From JAJCYX01 sp965243825 (GTDB lineage: Bacteria > Chloroflexota > Dehalococcoidia > Lucifugimonadales > Lucifugimonadaceae): a stretch of 64,000 nucleotides of DNA. The stretch lies in assembly GCA_965243825.1 (NCBI GenBank), contig CBDEVT010000001.1:1178001-1242000 (forward strand), read 5' to 3'. A program made the translations under genes and the position numbers. Positions 44,594 to 53,491 of this stretch are shown piece by piece. A model generated the notes under the pieces. The model saw nothing but the letters and a program-made list of their open reading frames with translations, did no database searches and had not been told where the DNA came from. Position 1 is the first letter of the stretch, and every line of letters begins with the position of its first letter.

Positions 44594-45319
44594 TTAAGCA
44601 GGAAGCGTTTGATGCTCCGCAGCCAGCACACCGAACCGCTTCTCCATCGTCATTTCGGCAACACGTGACGCCACAGCATCGTCTTCGCCAAGCCTGTCTA
44701 CATCGATGGCAAAGTCGTAGATAGACCTGTCATGCGGGTCCTGATCAGCCAGCTCCTTGAACCAGGCAGCCCGGGCTGAATCCATGGTTTCGACCCAGTC
44801 TTCCGCGTCAGATCTGCCAATCCGGTACCGCCATGCGGCCCGGGCGATGCGGTCGTCTTTTGACGCGAACAGACCCACATGCACGGCTTCGTTCCGATCT
44901 CGTAGAGTCAGACACCCGGCTCGATGAGCCAGGACGATGTTTCCTTCACCAAGATATCGGCGGGCGTTCTCAAATACAGCCTGCTTGTAATCAGAGTCAG
45001 ATATCTCGGCGGGCAACTCTTTGCGACCCCCGATTACCTGAGCCGCCATAGTGTGCGCCGAAGGCATGCCCCAAGGGTCACCTGCCCAGGTTCGTCCAAT
45101 GTGTGAAAGCCAGAGCTCTAGCTTGTGCCCGAGACGACTCCATCTCTTGTGGTAAGCGAGCTCTTTACGTACTACGGCTTCAGCAGAAGCATTCAGTTGG
45201 CGGGCAACGCGACGAATCGCCTGTTTCTGCACGTACTGGCCATCAATACGTTTAGCTACCAGCCGCCCGACCTCCAGTCCGCCTGCTCCTGCCTGACCAC
45301 CAACGGTTACTGCCATCAT
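44594..45319 (-). CDS. Cytidylate kinase-like family protein
   Basis: 241 residues from ATG 45319, chosen because AGGAGG lies 7 bases upstream. A P-loop-like VGGQAGAGGLEVGRLVAKR is at the N-terminus, and family features of cytidylate kinase-like proteins (PF13189 type) follow: a conserved region after QKQAIRRVARQL, VLAHRAGC, HVGLFASKDDRIARAAWRY and YDFAIDVDRLG. Members bind ATP, but their phosphate acceptor is generally unknown. The 245-base upstream gap is AT-rich, with an ATTGTG/CACAAT inverted repeat near 45505-45525. Confidence 0.75.
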   Translation of the reverse strand: MMAVTVGGQAGAGGLEVGRLVAKRIDGQYVQKQAIRRVARQLNASAEAVVRKELAYHKRWSRLGHKLELWLSHIGRTWAGDPWGMPSAHTMAAQVIGGRKELPAEISDSDYKQAVFENARRYLGEGNIVLAHRAGCLTLRDRNEAVHVGLFASKDDRIARAAWRYRIGRSDAEDWVETMDSARAAWFKELADQDPHDRSIYDFAIDVDRLGEDDAVASRVAEMTMEKRFGVLAAEHQTLPA

Positions 45320-45564
45320 CGAGGTGCCTCCTGTCCGGTGAGCATCCAACGATCTGTGACGATTAGTTACTCACAGTAATAGGAATACGCATGATTCTGT
45401 TACTGTTTTCACAGACCAGCCGATATTCGTCCTGTTCATAGTGGCTTGCGGAGAGGATACAACATAATGTTAACAAACACTAACAAGTTAAGGATTTCAC
45501 GAAATTGTGGCTTCGATTCACAATCTCGTTAGCCGTTTGCAGTACAAGCAGACTGATGAATTGC

Positions 45565-46992
45565 CTAGCTGGCGTAGAGAAGTGATTTCGCGAGGTCGAC
45601 CACTTCGAATTCGAGGCCCCAGTGATCGTCCGGAACTCTCGCCGCATCGCTGATGAGAAGCTTGCCTGCCTTACCTACGGGTCGGCCGTCCAGCATGATT
45701 ACCTCGCCTGCGACGAAACTCATTGAGGAGCTACCGATTTCGGGGTCGATTACCGTGAAATCCGCGTCCATGCCCGTACTGATGCGCCCTTTCCTCTCTA
45801 GCCCGATCATGCGCGCCGGGTTGTAAGACAGTTTTTCTGCCATCTCCAGCGGGGTCAGACCCCCAAAACGCACCATGTTCATGGCCTGCTCAATGTTCAC
45901 GTTTCGTGGCAGCACGCCTGCGTCGCTGGCTATGGCATCGACGATAAAGGATCCATCATTCCGCTTTGCCGCCGTGAGTTGGAAAGCGGTGTCTGATCTG
46001 TTGACTGGAAAACTCATGCCTACGATCGAGTCATGCTCATCGAATAGCTTCACACCTTCGGAGCCGGTCACCAGTGACAGCCCGGCCGGTGACTGGCGGA
46101 CGACCGATCCGTAGCCGTCTGAAATCGCCTTTCGCATACCGTCACGAGTTGTCTCGTAGTTACGTAAGCGAAGGCAGTTCTGCGCCACGTTCATGCGCAC
46201 GTTGTCGTCTTCGTCACACTCGCCCCGGGTGAAATTGGGACGTGCGAGATGCACTTCGGACACTACTCTGCCTCGCAGTGAATCGAGAATCTCAAGTGAT
46301 TCGGCAATCTCGTCGGCTGGTTTAAGGATTGACCCGCGACAGTAAGCATTGATGTGAGCGATGTGGGCGCGACCGCTCTCTCCAAGCAAGGCTGGAACTT
46401 CCCGCATACCGTCAAGCCGACTGCCTGAAGACTTGGTTCCAACGTGAAATGCGACGTAAGCCTGGCGCTCATTGCAAGCTGCGATGATGTCGGCCGTTAC
46501 GTCCATCGAGAACGGGTAGTAGCCACCCCACATCTTCAGACCGAGAGAACCTTCCTTCAAAGCCGTATCGAGCGTTGAACGCACGGTCTCTGGTGAAGGA
46601 TCATCGTCTGGCAACGTAACTCCGGGTTTGAGCATTCCCAGGCCGCCAACGTTCGCTCCAGCGCCATGCATCTTAATCCCGGCCACAAGCCGTTCAAAGC
46701 GACCACCCAGGTCAATCACGGTCGTAGCACCGGCCTGGACAACACTTCGCAGACCGATACCGGGGTCGGTCACGCCGTCCAGGTCACCACCAACGTGGAC
46801 GTGGGTATCGATCATGCCGGGTATCAGCCACTTGCCCGAAAGGTCCACAATCTCTGCAGAGGGCGGTGCTTCGAGGTCTTGGTCAACCTCGACTATTAAT
46901 CCATCTGCGACTGTGACATCCCGAACCGCGTCGGAATCTGTGGCGGGATCAAGGACTCTGGCCGATCTGAGCACGAGATCAGGCTGACTCAT
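45565..46992 (-). CDS. Hydantoinase/dihydroorotase-like amidohydrolase (paralogue 1)
   Basis: A 475-residue cyclic amidohydrolase of the composite-TIM-barrel type. Metal ligands are HxH in GMIDTHVHVGG, a candidate bridging Lys in LGLKMWGGYYPF, His in VAFHVGTKSSGS, His in HIAHINAYCRG and Asp in VDAIASDAG. The C-terminal beta domain ends GKAGKLL. It is clearly related to the protein at 52011-53444, sharing YCRG, CDED(D/G)N, NVAQNC and SFPVN. Such enzymes open cyclic amides or remove N-carbamoyl or acyl groups; the exact substrate is unknown. Confidence 0.83.
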   Translation of the reverse strand: MSQPDLVLRSARVLDPATDSDAVRDVTVADGLIVEVDQDLEAPPSAEIVDLSGKWLIPGMIDTHVHVGGDLDGVTDPGIGLRSVVQAGATTVIDLGGRFERLVAGIKMHGAGANVGGLGMLKPGVTLPDDDPSPETVRSTLDTALKEGSLGLKMWGGYYPFSMDVTADIIAACNERQAYVAFHVGTKSSGSRLDGMREVPALLGESGRAHIAHINAYCRGSILKPADEIAESLEILDSLRGRVVSEVHLARPNFTRGECDEDDNVRMNVAQNCLRLRNYETTRDGMRKAISDGYGSVVRQSPAGLSLVTGSEGVKLFDEHDSIVGMSFPVNRSDTAFQLTAAKRNDGSFIVDAIASDAGVLPRNVNIEQAMNMVRFGGLTPLEMAEKLSYNPARMIGLERKGRISTGMDADFTVIDPEIGSSSMSFVAGEVIMLDGRPVGKAGKLLISDAARVPDDHWGLEFEVVDLAKSLLYAS

Positions 46993-47055
46993 GCATACCT
47001 CTTTTCAAAGTAATTCAGGGGTGCAGTTCTGGCTCCGCGGGTAGATACTATTCCT

Positions 47056-47679
47056 GTGAAACAGCTCTCGCTAAAGAAATCCACCGGTATCGCCGCCCTG
47101 GCAGTGCTGTTTGTGGTCTTGTCGCCTGCGTTCAATTCGACTGAGACTGCAATTGCGCAGACCGGGCCAGACGAAGGCCTTGGGCCACCCATCTTCGACG
47201 ATACCGCAGGGCCGTACACCGTAAAAGTTACTCAATCGCCAACCCGTGCCATTGTTGGGACGGTCAGATTCATCGTTGAGCCGATCCACACCGACACCGG
47301 GCTTCCCGTCGAGAATGCACTGGTACGGATCTTCGGAAGCCCACCGGAAGGCGGCGAGCGGCAGTTCAGCCCCGGTCTGAACTCTCCAACTGACCGCAGC
47401 GTCTATTTTGGCCAGCTTGAGATCGAAGAAGCAGGTCTCTGGACCATCGACGTTGAGATCGATGCAGACCAGGGGAGAGCGATCGCTATCGCTCAGACCA
47501 CCATCAACGAAAGAGCTCGCAGCGGTAGCAGCACGCTGATCGGCACGATTCTCTTCGTGCTCGTTTCCGGTGCATTCGTCGGTGCTGGGACCTGGCTCTG
47601 GTACACATCCAAAAAGGCCCAGCGACGGCGGAATGAAATCCGGAGCCGAGGTGGTCGGCCACGGCAGAGTTCCGGCTAG
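47056..47679 (+). CDS. Secreted/membrane-anchored Ig-like protein, unknown function
   Basis: 207 residues from GTG 47056. An N-terminal signal sequence ends near ETAIAQT. A ~100-residue beta domain follows with YTVKVTQSPTRAIVGTVRF, VENALVRIFG and GLWTIDVEID, resembling FixH/YtkA- or CopC-like Ig folds without clear metal ligands. A C-terminal transmembrane helix (~165-187, TLIGTILFVLVSGAFVGAG) is followed by a Lys/Arg-rich cytoplasmic tail. The stop overlaps the convergent MFS gene by 4 bases. Confidence 0.7.
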   Translation: MKQLSLKKSTGIAALAVLFVVLSPAFNSTETAIAQTGPDEGLGPPIFDDTAGPYTVKVTQSPTRAIVGTVRFIVEPIHTDTGLPVENALVRIFGSPPEGGERQFSPGLNSPTDRSVYFGQLEIEEAGLWTIDVEIDADQGRAIAIAQTTINERARSGSSTLIGTILFVLVSGAFVGAGTWLWYTSKKAQRRRNEIRSRGGRPRQSSG

Positions 47680-48938
47680 CTCCGCTCCTCAGGTGGACGC
47701 ACCCCTCTGAACGACAAGTATACGGCCGCATTGTAGGCCAGCTTCAGGCCCGCTCCGGTTAGCCACGGTGCGATAGTTATGGAACTGGACCAGAGCAGGC
47801 CGGTGACGGTCGTACTAGGCAGTCTGCCAACGCCCCGGCCCAGGTTGTTAGTCGCAGCCATCACATCACGCTCTTCGTCAGGCACGATTGCCATCACGTA
47901 CGACTGACGAGTTGGCACGTCCATCTCATCGAACAGACCTCGGATAATCCAGAGCCCAATTGCCAGCACTGCGCTCGGTGCGAACGCGAATCCGATGATG
48001 CACAGGTTGCTGGCGACCTGGGTGAACACGAGCGTGTTGAGCAGTCCAAAACGTTCAGCCACCTTCGGCGCGAGCCAGATTGAGATCAGATTTGCGGTCT
48101 GTGTCGCGATCAACACGCCACCGACTGTGCCTTCATTCACCCCGAACTTCGTGAAGAGCCAGATCGCCAGGAAAGTATCGAAAATGAGACCGCCCGAGAA
48201 TGAATCGACCCCGAACAGGGCTGAGATCCGAAGGATTCGACCCCGCGCTCTCGCTTTCAGCGGATTGACCCAGACACCTCGCTCCTGCCCGTCGTTAGGT
48301 GTGGCTTCCGCGGCCGATGACAGCAGGCCGTAGAGCACTGCGGTCAGAAGATTCAGGGCGATGTATATGCCGAACACGACTCGATGTGCGTCAACAAGGG
48401 CAAAGTCCTGCACCTCAATGAGTAACGTCGCTATTGCTACAAGTCCACCACCAGCGATTCGGCCGGCCGCTGACGCCAAGGTGAGGTACGAGAAAGCCTG
48501 TGTCCTGTGCGATGCCAGTGAAACCTGTGCAAGCCCGCTCTGCTCGAGCTGGATCATGGGACCGACGTGCATTCCGCTGGCTGCGTAAGCGCCAAAAAAA
48601 GAGCCTATTGCCAGCAGCCAGATGTTTTCACTGAAAAGCAGTAACGCACCAGCCAGCGCGGTCACGAGAGCTATAACCACGAACGAAGTGCGGCGAGAGA
48701 GCCTCTGGCCGGCCAGCATTAGCCCGAATGACAGCAAAAGACCACCAGCGAGGCTGATGCCGAGTAGGAGTCCAAGCTCAGACTGCGAGAAGCCGAGGCC
48801 TTCGACGAGGAAGATGCCGATGAGCACAGCCATGATCGTCCGGGCGGCATCACGAGTGCCGCGGCCGGCGTACATCAACCAGGCGTCCGCTCGCGGTCTT
48901 CCGGCGTCACTATCTACGGTCGGGGAGTCTGTCTGCAT
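47676..48938 (-). CDS. MFS transporter
   Basis: A 420-residue protein with about 12 hydrophobic helices. The N-terminal DAWLMYAGRGTRDAARTIMAV and the GLRLSRRTSFVVIAL-like loop are MFS features, and the central loop carries the polar SAAEATPNDGQERGVW segment. IRGLFDEMDVPTRQSYVMAIV is typical of the drug/H+ exporter-like branch. Substrate unknown. Confidence 0.85.
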   Translation of the reverse strand: MQTDSPTVDSDAGRPRADAWLMYAGRGTRDAARTIMAVLIGIFLVEGLGFSQSELGLLLGISLAGGLLLSFGLMLAGQRLSRRTSFVVIALVTALAGALLLFSENIWLLAIGSFFGAYAASGMHVGPMIQLEQSGLAQVSLASHRTQAFSYLTLASAAGRIAGGGLVAIATLLIEVQDFALVDAHRVVFGIYIALNLLTAVLYGLLSSAAEATPNDGQERGVWVNPLKARARGRILRISALFGVDSFSGGLIFDTFLAIWLFTKFGVNEGTVGGVLIATQTANLISIWLAPKVAERFGLLNTLVFTQVASNLCIIGFAFAPSAVLAIGLWIIRGLFDEMDVPTRQSYVMAIVPDEERDVMAATNNLGRGVGRLPSTTVTGLLWSSSITIAPWLTGAGLKLAYNAAVYLSFRGVRPPEERS

Positions 48939-49095
48939 GAAGACGGCAGTGTACGGGAGAAAAGGTGCTCTTCAGTACGCGATTACCGTTCTCACAGATA
49001 TCTCACTCAATGCCACTTGAGTGGATTCATCGGTAGTGCGCTACTGAGAAGAGAGCCGTCAATTACTATGCGAGTGACTCGGATCAGGTAGCAAC

Positions 49096-49638
49096 ATGAA
49101 AGCGTTGATCATCTACGAATCTATATTCGGCAACACTCTTGAGATTGCAGAGGCGATCGCCGATGGCCTGAACGAGCAGTTCCAGGTAACAGCCGCTGAA
49201 GTTAACGAATCGCATGATGACATCGAATCCGTGGACCTACTCGTTCTTGGCGGCCCAACGCACGCCTGGAGCATGAGCCGCAACAAAACTCGAGATGATG
49301 CAAGAAGCCAGGCCGAGAACAAGGGTATTCAGCCCGTATCGAAAGGAACAGGTATCAGGGAGCTGATCGACCAACTGCACCAGGATCAGCACAGGCCAGT
49401 CGTTACAGCCTTCGATACGGCCGTCGGCAAGCGGTGGTGGTTACCGACAGGATCTGCCGCAGGCTCTGCCCTGAAACGCCTTCGCAACGCCGGGTTCGAA
49501 TGCGTTGCGGATGGTCAACAGTTCCGCGTTGCCGGTACAGAAGGGCCGCTGGTGGAGGGAGAGTTGGAACGTGCCAGGCAGTGGGGTCAAGCCGTGGCGA
49601 AGTCTGCCATGGAACTGATCGTGCAACGAAAGTCGTGA
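49096..49638 (+). CDS. Flavodoxin-family protein
   Basis: A 180-residue flavodoxin-fold protein beginning MKALIIYESIFGNTLEIAEA. The FMN-phosphate loop S-x-F-G-N-T is intact, and the second flavin loop is LLVLGGPTHAWSMS. It is slightly longer than classical flavodoxins (~140-170), consistent with a cytoplasmic electron carrier or oxidoreductase. A strong hairpin terminator follows 17 bases after the stop. Confidence 0.87.
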   Translation: MKALIIYESIFGNTLEIAEAIADGLNEQFQVTAAEVNESHDDIESVDLLVLGGPTHAWSMSRNKTRDDARSQAENKGIQPVSKGTGIRELIDQLHQDQHRPVVTAFDTAVGKRWWLPTGSAAGSALKRLRNAGFECVADGQQFRVAGTEGPLVEGELERARQWGQAVAKSAMELIVQRKS

Positions 49639-49655
49639 CAGCCAGGTGAGCACGC

Positions 49656-49688
49656 GAAAGTGCCACCGAGCTCATCGGTGGCACTTTC
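49656..49688. terminator. Bidirectional hairpin terminator
   Basis: A perfect 14-bp inverted repeat (49656-49669 with 49675-49688) has a 5-base loop, between two convergent genes. The stem ends in AAAG/CTTT, but the flanking T-run is short, so termination strength is uncertain. The position serves both the flavodoxin gene and the 49713-51164 gene. Confidence 0.7.
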
Positions 49689-49712
49689 ATTGACGCTAAT
49701 TAACTTCGGTAG

Positions 49713-51164
49713 CTAGTCAACCACCGCGGTGCGACGCTGGTCGGCCTGTTCCCGGGCCTTACGAATACGCTCCTCGGCATTGGCGCGGGCGTCTTCAATC
49801 CGTTGGTCGACGTTGCCTCGAGCATCTTCGATTCGCAGATCTGCGTTCTCACGCGCCTTCTGAATGCGCGCTTCAGCGTCCTCTCGGGCCTTGCGAAGCC
49901 TTTCTTCGGCATCCAGACGGGCCTGCTTGATGCGTTCATCGGCATCGGCACGGGCCTGTTCAAGCCTGCGCTTTGCCTCTTCGCGCTGTTCAGGAGTCAG
50001 GTTCTCTGCATCTTCTAGAGCGCTGTCCACGCGATCGCGAACCCGATCGCGAGCCTCGTCAAGTCGTTGGCTAGCGTTGTCGCGGGCTTCGTCTACACGT
50101 TCCTGTGCGTTGCTTCGTGCATCGTCAATGCGATTCTGAGCATTCAGGCGGGCCTCATCGATGCGAGCCTGTCCAATTGCCCGAGCCTCGTCGATACGAA
50201 TTCGCGCTTTCATACGGGCCTCATCGATGCGCGCCCGGATCTCCTCTGTGAGATCGTCACGGTCTTCGATTCGGTCCTTTACACGGTCAAGCACCTCAGC
50301 ACGAGTCGTGTTGTAGCGCTCACGGACCTCCTGCAGTTTTGCCTCAAGTTCCGTACGCTTCTCTGCGAGCCTCTTGAGCCGCTCTTCGATGCGGTCTGCA
50401 GCGGCGGCGGCCGCAATCTTGATCTCATTGCCATCTTCGTCTTCCTGCGTGATCAGGAAGACCTCTTCGCCCTCTTCACCTTCGATCTCAACTTCAGTCT
50501 CGATCTCAACCTCTTCACCATCTCGGTTAAGGAACTTGATCTTGTCCCTCGCTCTGTCCTTGATCTTCTCCAGGACGATAGCGCGTTTGTGATTGCGAGT
50601 AGCCTTAGAAGGGACGATCACGATTTTTGCTGCGGTCGCTGAGCGGATGACATCTGTCTCGTCAGACGGCTCTGCGTCATCCTCTGCCCGCTTCACAAGA
50701 AGAACACCGACCTTCTGGCCAACTTCGAGGGCTTCAAATTCGACTTCACCCATTGGTGGCTGGAAAATCGTGGTGCGCTCTCGCACGTGGACCAGGACTT
50801 TGCCATGGCGAGTCTGGAGCAGGAACTGGCTACCACCGATTCGCTCAATCTTGCCAGCAACGCCACGCCGAACCAGTTGCCCTGGAGGAACCTCACTAGG
50901 TTCAGTGGCAGGCTCAACCGTGGGCTCTTCGGTGGGCTCAACTGTTGCTTCGGCAGTTGACTCGACGGTCGGTTCCACCGTGGGCTCCACAGTGGGTTCA
51001 ACTGTCGCCTCAGGAGTAGGTGTGCCGTCTGTTCCATCTGTCCCAGTCTGAGCGGACGCCCAGCTCGTGCCAGCCGTTGTCGCGGCTATCACTGCTATCA
51101 GCGTCGCAATGGATGCGACTACGAAGGGTCGAATCCGGTTCATTTTCAGTGCTTCGAGAACCAT
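49713..51164 (-). CDS. Secreted protein with DUF5666-like domain and 15 perfect 11-residue helical repeats
   Basis: 483 residues from ATG 51164 (AGGAGA upstream). A signal peptide (residues ~10-38, ending WASAQ) precedes a TVEP-type Thr/Val/Glu/Pro repeat linker (~48-92). A small beta domain with RRGVAGKIERIGGSQFLLQ and EALEVGQKVGVLLVKR (DUF5666-like, ~97-160) follows, then a very acidic stretch. The remaining ~220 residues are charged helix. The last 172 comprise fifteen uninterrupted undecads of R-(I/V/L)-x-x-A-R type. The helix probably forms a long right-handed coiled coil or lies on a surface such as a membrane or glycan. Function unknown. Confidence 0.8.
   Translation of the reverse strand: MVLEALKMNRIRPFVVASIATLIAVIAATTAGTSWASAQTGTDGTDGTPTPEATVEPTVEPTVEPTVESTAEATVEPTEEPTVEPATEPSEVPPGQLVRRGVAGKIERIGGSQFLLQTRHGKVLVHVRERTTIFQPPMGEVEFEALEVGQKVGVLLVKRAEDDAEPSDETDVIRSATAAKIVIVPSKATRNHKRAIVLEKIKDRARDKIKFLNRDGEEVEIETEVEIEGEEGEEVFLITQEDEDGNEIKIAAAAAADRIEERLKRLAEKRTELEAKLQEVRERYNTTRAEVLDRVKDRIEDRDDLTEEIRARIDEARMKARIRIDEARAIGQARIDEARLNAQNRIDDARSNAQERVDEARDNASQRLDEARDRVRDRVDSALEDAENLTPEQREEAKRRLEQARADADERIKQARLDAEERLRKAREDAEARIQKARENADLRIEDARGNVDQRIEDARANAEERIRKAREQADQRRTAVVD
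49737..50231 (-). repeat. 15 x 33-bp undecad repeat array
   Basis: Exactly 15 consecutive 11-residue units, from RIDEARMKARI to RIRKAREQADQ, with no insertion or deletion. Only units 7 and 8 (RVDSALEDAEN, LTPEQREEAKR) depart markedly from the consensus. The 11-residue phase (three helical turns) differs from the seven-residue phase of ordinary coiled coils. Confidence 0.88.
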
Positions 51165-51214
51165 GAGAGTTCTCCTTCCTCGGTCTGTCTCCGTTCGATC
51201 AGGATCGATCAGGG

Positions 51215-51691
51215 CTATGCAGGTTCGTAGAACACCAGCAGCACTTCGTCGTACTGTTCGCCGGCTGCGTTACTGGCAACGATTTCGATAATGTTTGGGC
51301 CTTCCTCAAGATCGACAGCGAAGGCAAATCTGCCCTGCTCATCAACTTCTAGAACGCTGTCGTTCACACTCAACAGAGCATCGACAGTCGTGCGGCCTGA
51401 CACTTCGTAGCTGTTCTGTGTCACGAACACGTCATCATTCGAAGAGGTGCTCATCTCCAGGAACAGTGCACCGGTCGCGTCCTCAAACGCAGCCTCAGAT
51501 GTGGCGGTGGCCTCGGCTTCAGAGATTGCGCCCTGGGCACCATCTGCATTTACTACGGGGATGGATGTAGCTGTAGGAGCGGACTGATCCCTGTTGCCAG
51601 ATGCACATGCAACGGCGGCGATCATGAGAATCGCTACCAGCATTAGCACCAGGCGTGCCACGCCAATCTGGCCCATCGATCGAATCGTCAT
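51215..51691 (-). CDS. Small lipoprotein with Ig-like domain
   Basis: 158 residues from ATG 51691, chosen because GAGGAAG precedes it and the lipoprotein signal begins there (RLVLMLVAILMIAAVAC, lipobox AVAC). The C-terminal half, with SYEVSGRTTVDALLSVND, VDEQGRFAFAVDLEEG and NIIEIVASNAAGE, is the pattern of bacterial Ig-like/glucodextranase-B-type beta domains. It is codirectional and 50 bases upstream of the undecad-repeat gene, so the two are likely co-transcribed. Confidence 0.77.
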   Translation of the reverse strand: MTIRSMGQIGVARLVLMLVAILMIAAVACASGNRDQSAPTATSIPVVNADGAQGAISEAEATATSEAAFEDATGALFLEMSTSSNDDVFVTQNSYEVSGRTTVDALLSVNDSVLEVDEQGRFAFAVDLEEGPNIIEIVASNAAGEQYDEVLLVFYEPA

Positions 51692-52010
51692 TTCTTCTTC
51701 CTCGCCACCCGTTTTCGTTGCTGCCCGGGTGGCTCCATGTATCCAAAATTCTGCTGCGCGGATTACCGCCGGATTACGTTCTCGGCGTCCGAGGCCGGAC
51801 AAAAGTCTCATCTCTACTGAACCACCAGAATCACCGCTCCGCATCAGTGCAATAGCCGCCTGAGATCACCCATTAGTCCCATCAGAGGCTCAACTTCCGG
51901 TGTGTTCCTAGTGGGATTTCGGATTCGAACAGGGAGGCGAACGAGGTCTCACAGGCAGTTAGAATGTCGCCTCGACACTGAAGTCGGTGAACGATCCAGG
52001 AGAGACCCCA

Positions 52011-53444
52011 ATGCCACAGCAATTCGATCTCGTTCTCAGGGGTGGCCACGTGGTTGACCCAGCGAATGGCACGGATCAGGTGCAGGACATTGGGTTTAAG
52101 CACGGTAAGGTGGCGCAGGTCGCCGACCGCATTGATGATGAGTTTGCGAACGACCTGATAGACGTCACGGGCAAGATCGTGATGCCCGGGCATATCGACA
52201 CACACGCCCACCTGTCTGGACCGTTTGATCAATCTGGCATGAGGGCCTACGGGCACGTAATGCTTGCCGAGTCAGGTACCACCACAGCTCTTGACCTTGC
52301 GGGAGAGCCCGCCGCGCTTGCAGAAGGCATGAAGCGCAAGGGCGCAGGGATGAATGTAGCGACTCTACTGGGACTCGTGCCGCACACCACGATCAATGAG
52401 GACGACCCTTCCCTTGCAACGATGCGTGACGTCATCTCTGACGCACTGGCCAGGGGTTCGATCGGGGTAAAACTGTTAGGCGGCTATCACCCGTTCACGC
52501 CTGAGTCGACATCCGAGGTGATCGCAGCAGCAAACGAGCAGATGGCCTGGGTCGCCTTTCACGTCGGCTCGAAAGATTCGGGTTCTGACTTAAACGGCCT
52601 ACGAGAAGTGCCGGAGATCACAGGCAACGGACGATTGCACATCGCCCACATCAACTCGTACTGCCGAGGCCTGATTGAAAACAACTTGGACGAGTGCAAA
52701 GAAGCATTCGAGCTCATCGAATCAAAACGTTCACAGTTCGTGACCGAGGCCTATCTGGCGCAGGTGAATGGAACCAACGGCAAGTGCGATGAAGACGGCA
52801 ATCTCGTTTATAACGTGGCGCAAAACTGCATGCGCGCTCGTGGATACGAGCCGACTGACGTCGGCATGAGACAGGCACTGCTGGATGGATACGGCGGAGC
52901 GTTGACCGAACGCGGCGGTCGTATCGTGATCGTCACCGGGGAAGAAGCTGTGAAGATCTGGGAGGAGAAGAGCACAGACGCCAGCCTGAGCTTCCCTGTC
53001 AACCCCGCTACTTCTGCGTTCACCTTGACGACCGAAAAGTATGACGACGGCGAGTTCCGAGTCGATGCGATCAGCACAGACGGCGGTTCCCTGCCCCGAA
53101 ATGTTGCCATCGAACGAACTATGGCACTCGTCGATTTCGGAGCGCTCACGCTGACTGAAGCGGCCATCAAGCTGACCTACACACCTTCACGCATGCTGGG
53201 TCTGCTGAACAAAGGCCACTTCTCAGAAGGCGCAGATGCAGATGTGACGGTGATTGACCGGCCGACAGGGAAGGCCACCCTTTCACTTGTCAATGGCGAA
53301 CCGATCATGATCAACGGCCGGGTCGTTGGGAACGGTGGCACATGGCTTGTCACGTCTGAGGGTGAGAAGACGGCTTCCGCAAGTGGGCTCCCCTACGAAG
53401 TGATCGATTTAGAACAGTCCAAGCTGTACTCTGGTTGGAGATAG
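52011..53444 (+). CDS. Hydantoinase/dihydroorotase-like amidohydrolase (paralogue 2)
   Basis: 477 residues from ATG 52011, preceded by CAGGAGAG; a GTG at 51987 is less likely. The metal-site pattern is the same as in the 45565-46992 protein: HIDTHAHLSG, IGVKLLGGYHPF, VAFHVGSKDSGS, HIAHINSYCRG and VDAISTDGG. Shared oddities such as YCRG and CDEDGN followed by NVAQNC mark the two as recent paralogues. The next gene is a nitrilase in the same direction, so a route opening a cyclic amide and then hydrolysing a C-N bond is plausible but inferred. Confidence 0.85.
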   Translation: MPQQFDLVLRGGHVVDPANGTDQVQDIGFKHGKVAQVADRIDDEFANDLIDVTGKIVMPGHIDTHAHLSGPFDQSGMRAYGHVMLAESGTTTALDLAGEPAALAEGMKRKGAGMNVATLLGLVPHTTINEDDPSLATMRDVISDALARGSIGVKLLGGYHPFTPESTSEVIAAANEQMAWVAFHVGSKDSGSDLNGLREVPEITGNGRLHIAHINSYCRGLIENNLDECKEAFELIESKRSQFVTEAYLAQVNGTNGKCDEDGNLVYNVAQNCMRARGYEPTDVGMRQALLDGYGGALTERGGRIVIVTGEEAVKIWEEKSTDASLSFPVNPATSAFTLTTEKYDDGEFRVDAISTDGGSLPRNVAIERTMALVDFGALTLTEAAIKLTYTPSRMLGLLNKGHFSEGADADVTVIDRPTGKATLSLVNGEPIMINGRVVGNGGTWLVTSEGEKTASASGLPYEVIDLEQSKLYSGWR

Positions 53445-53491
53445 GGTCGTACGCTCAGCCGAAGCGCTTTTAGCGCGGGAGACCAGCTTGT

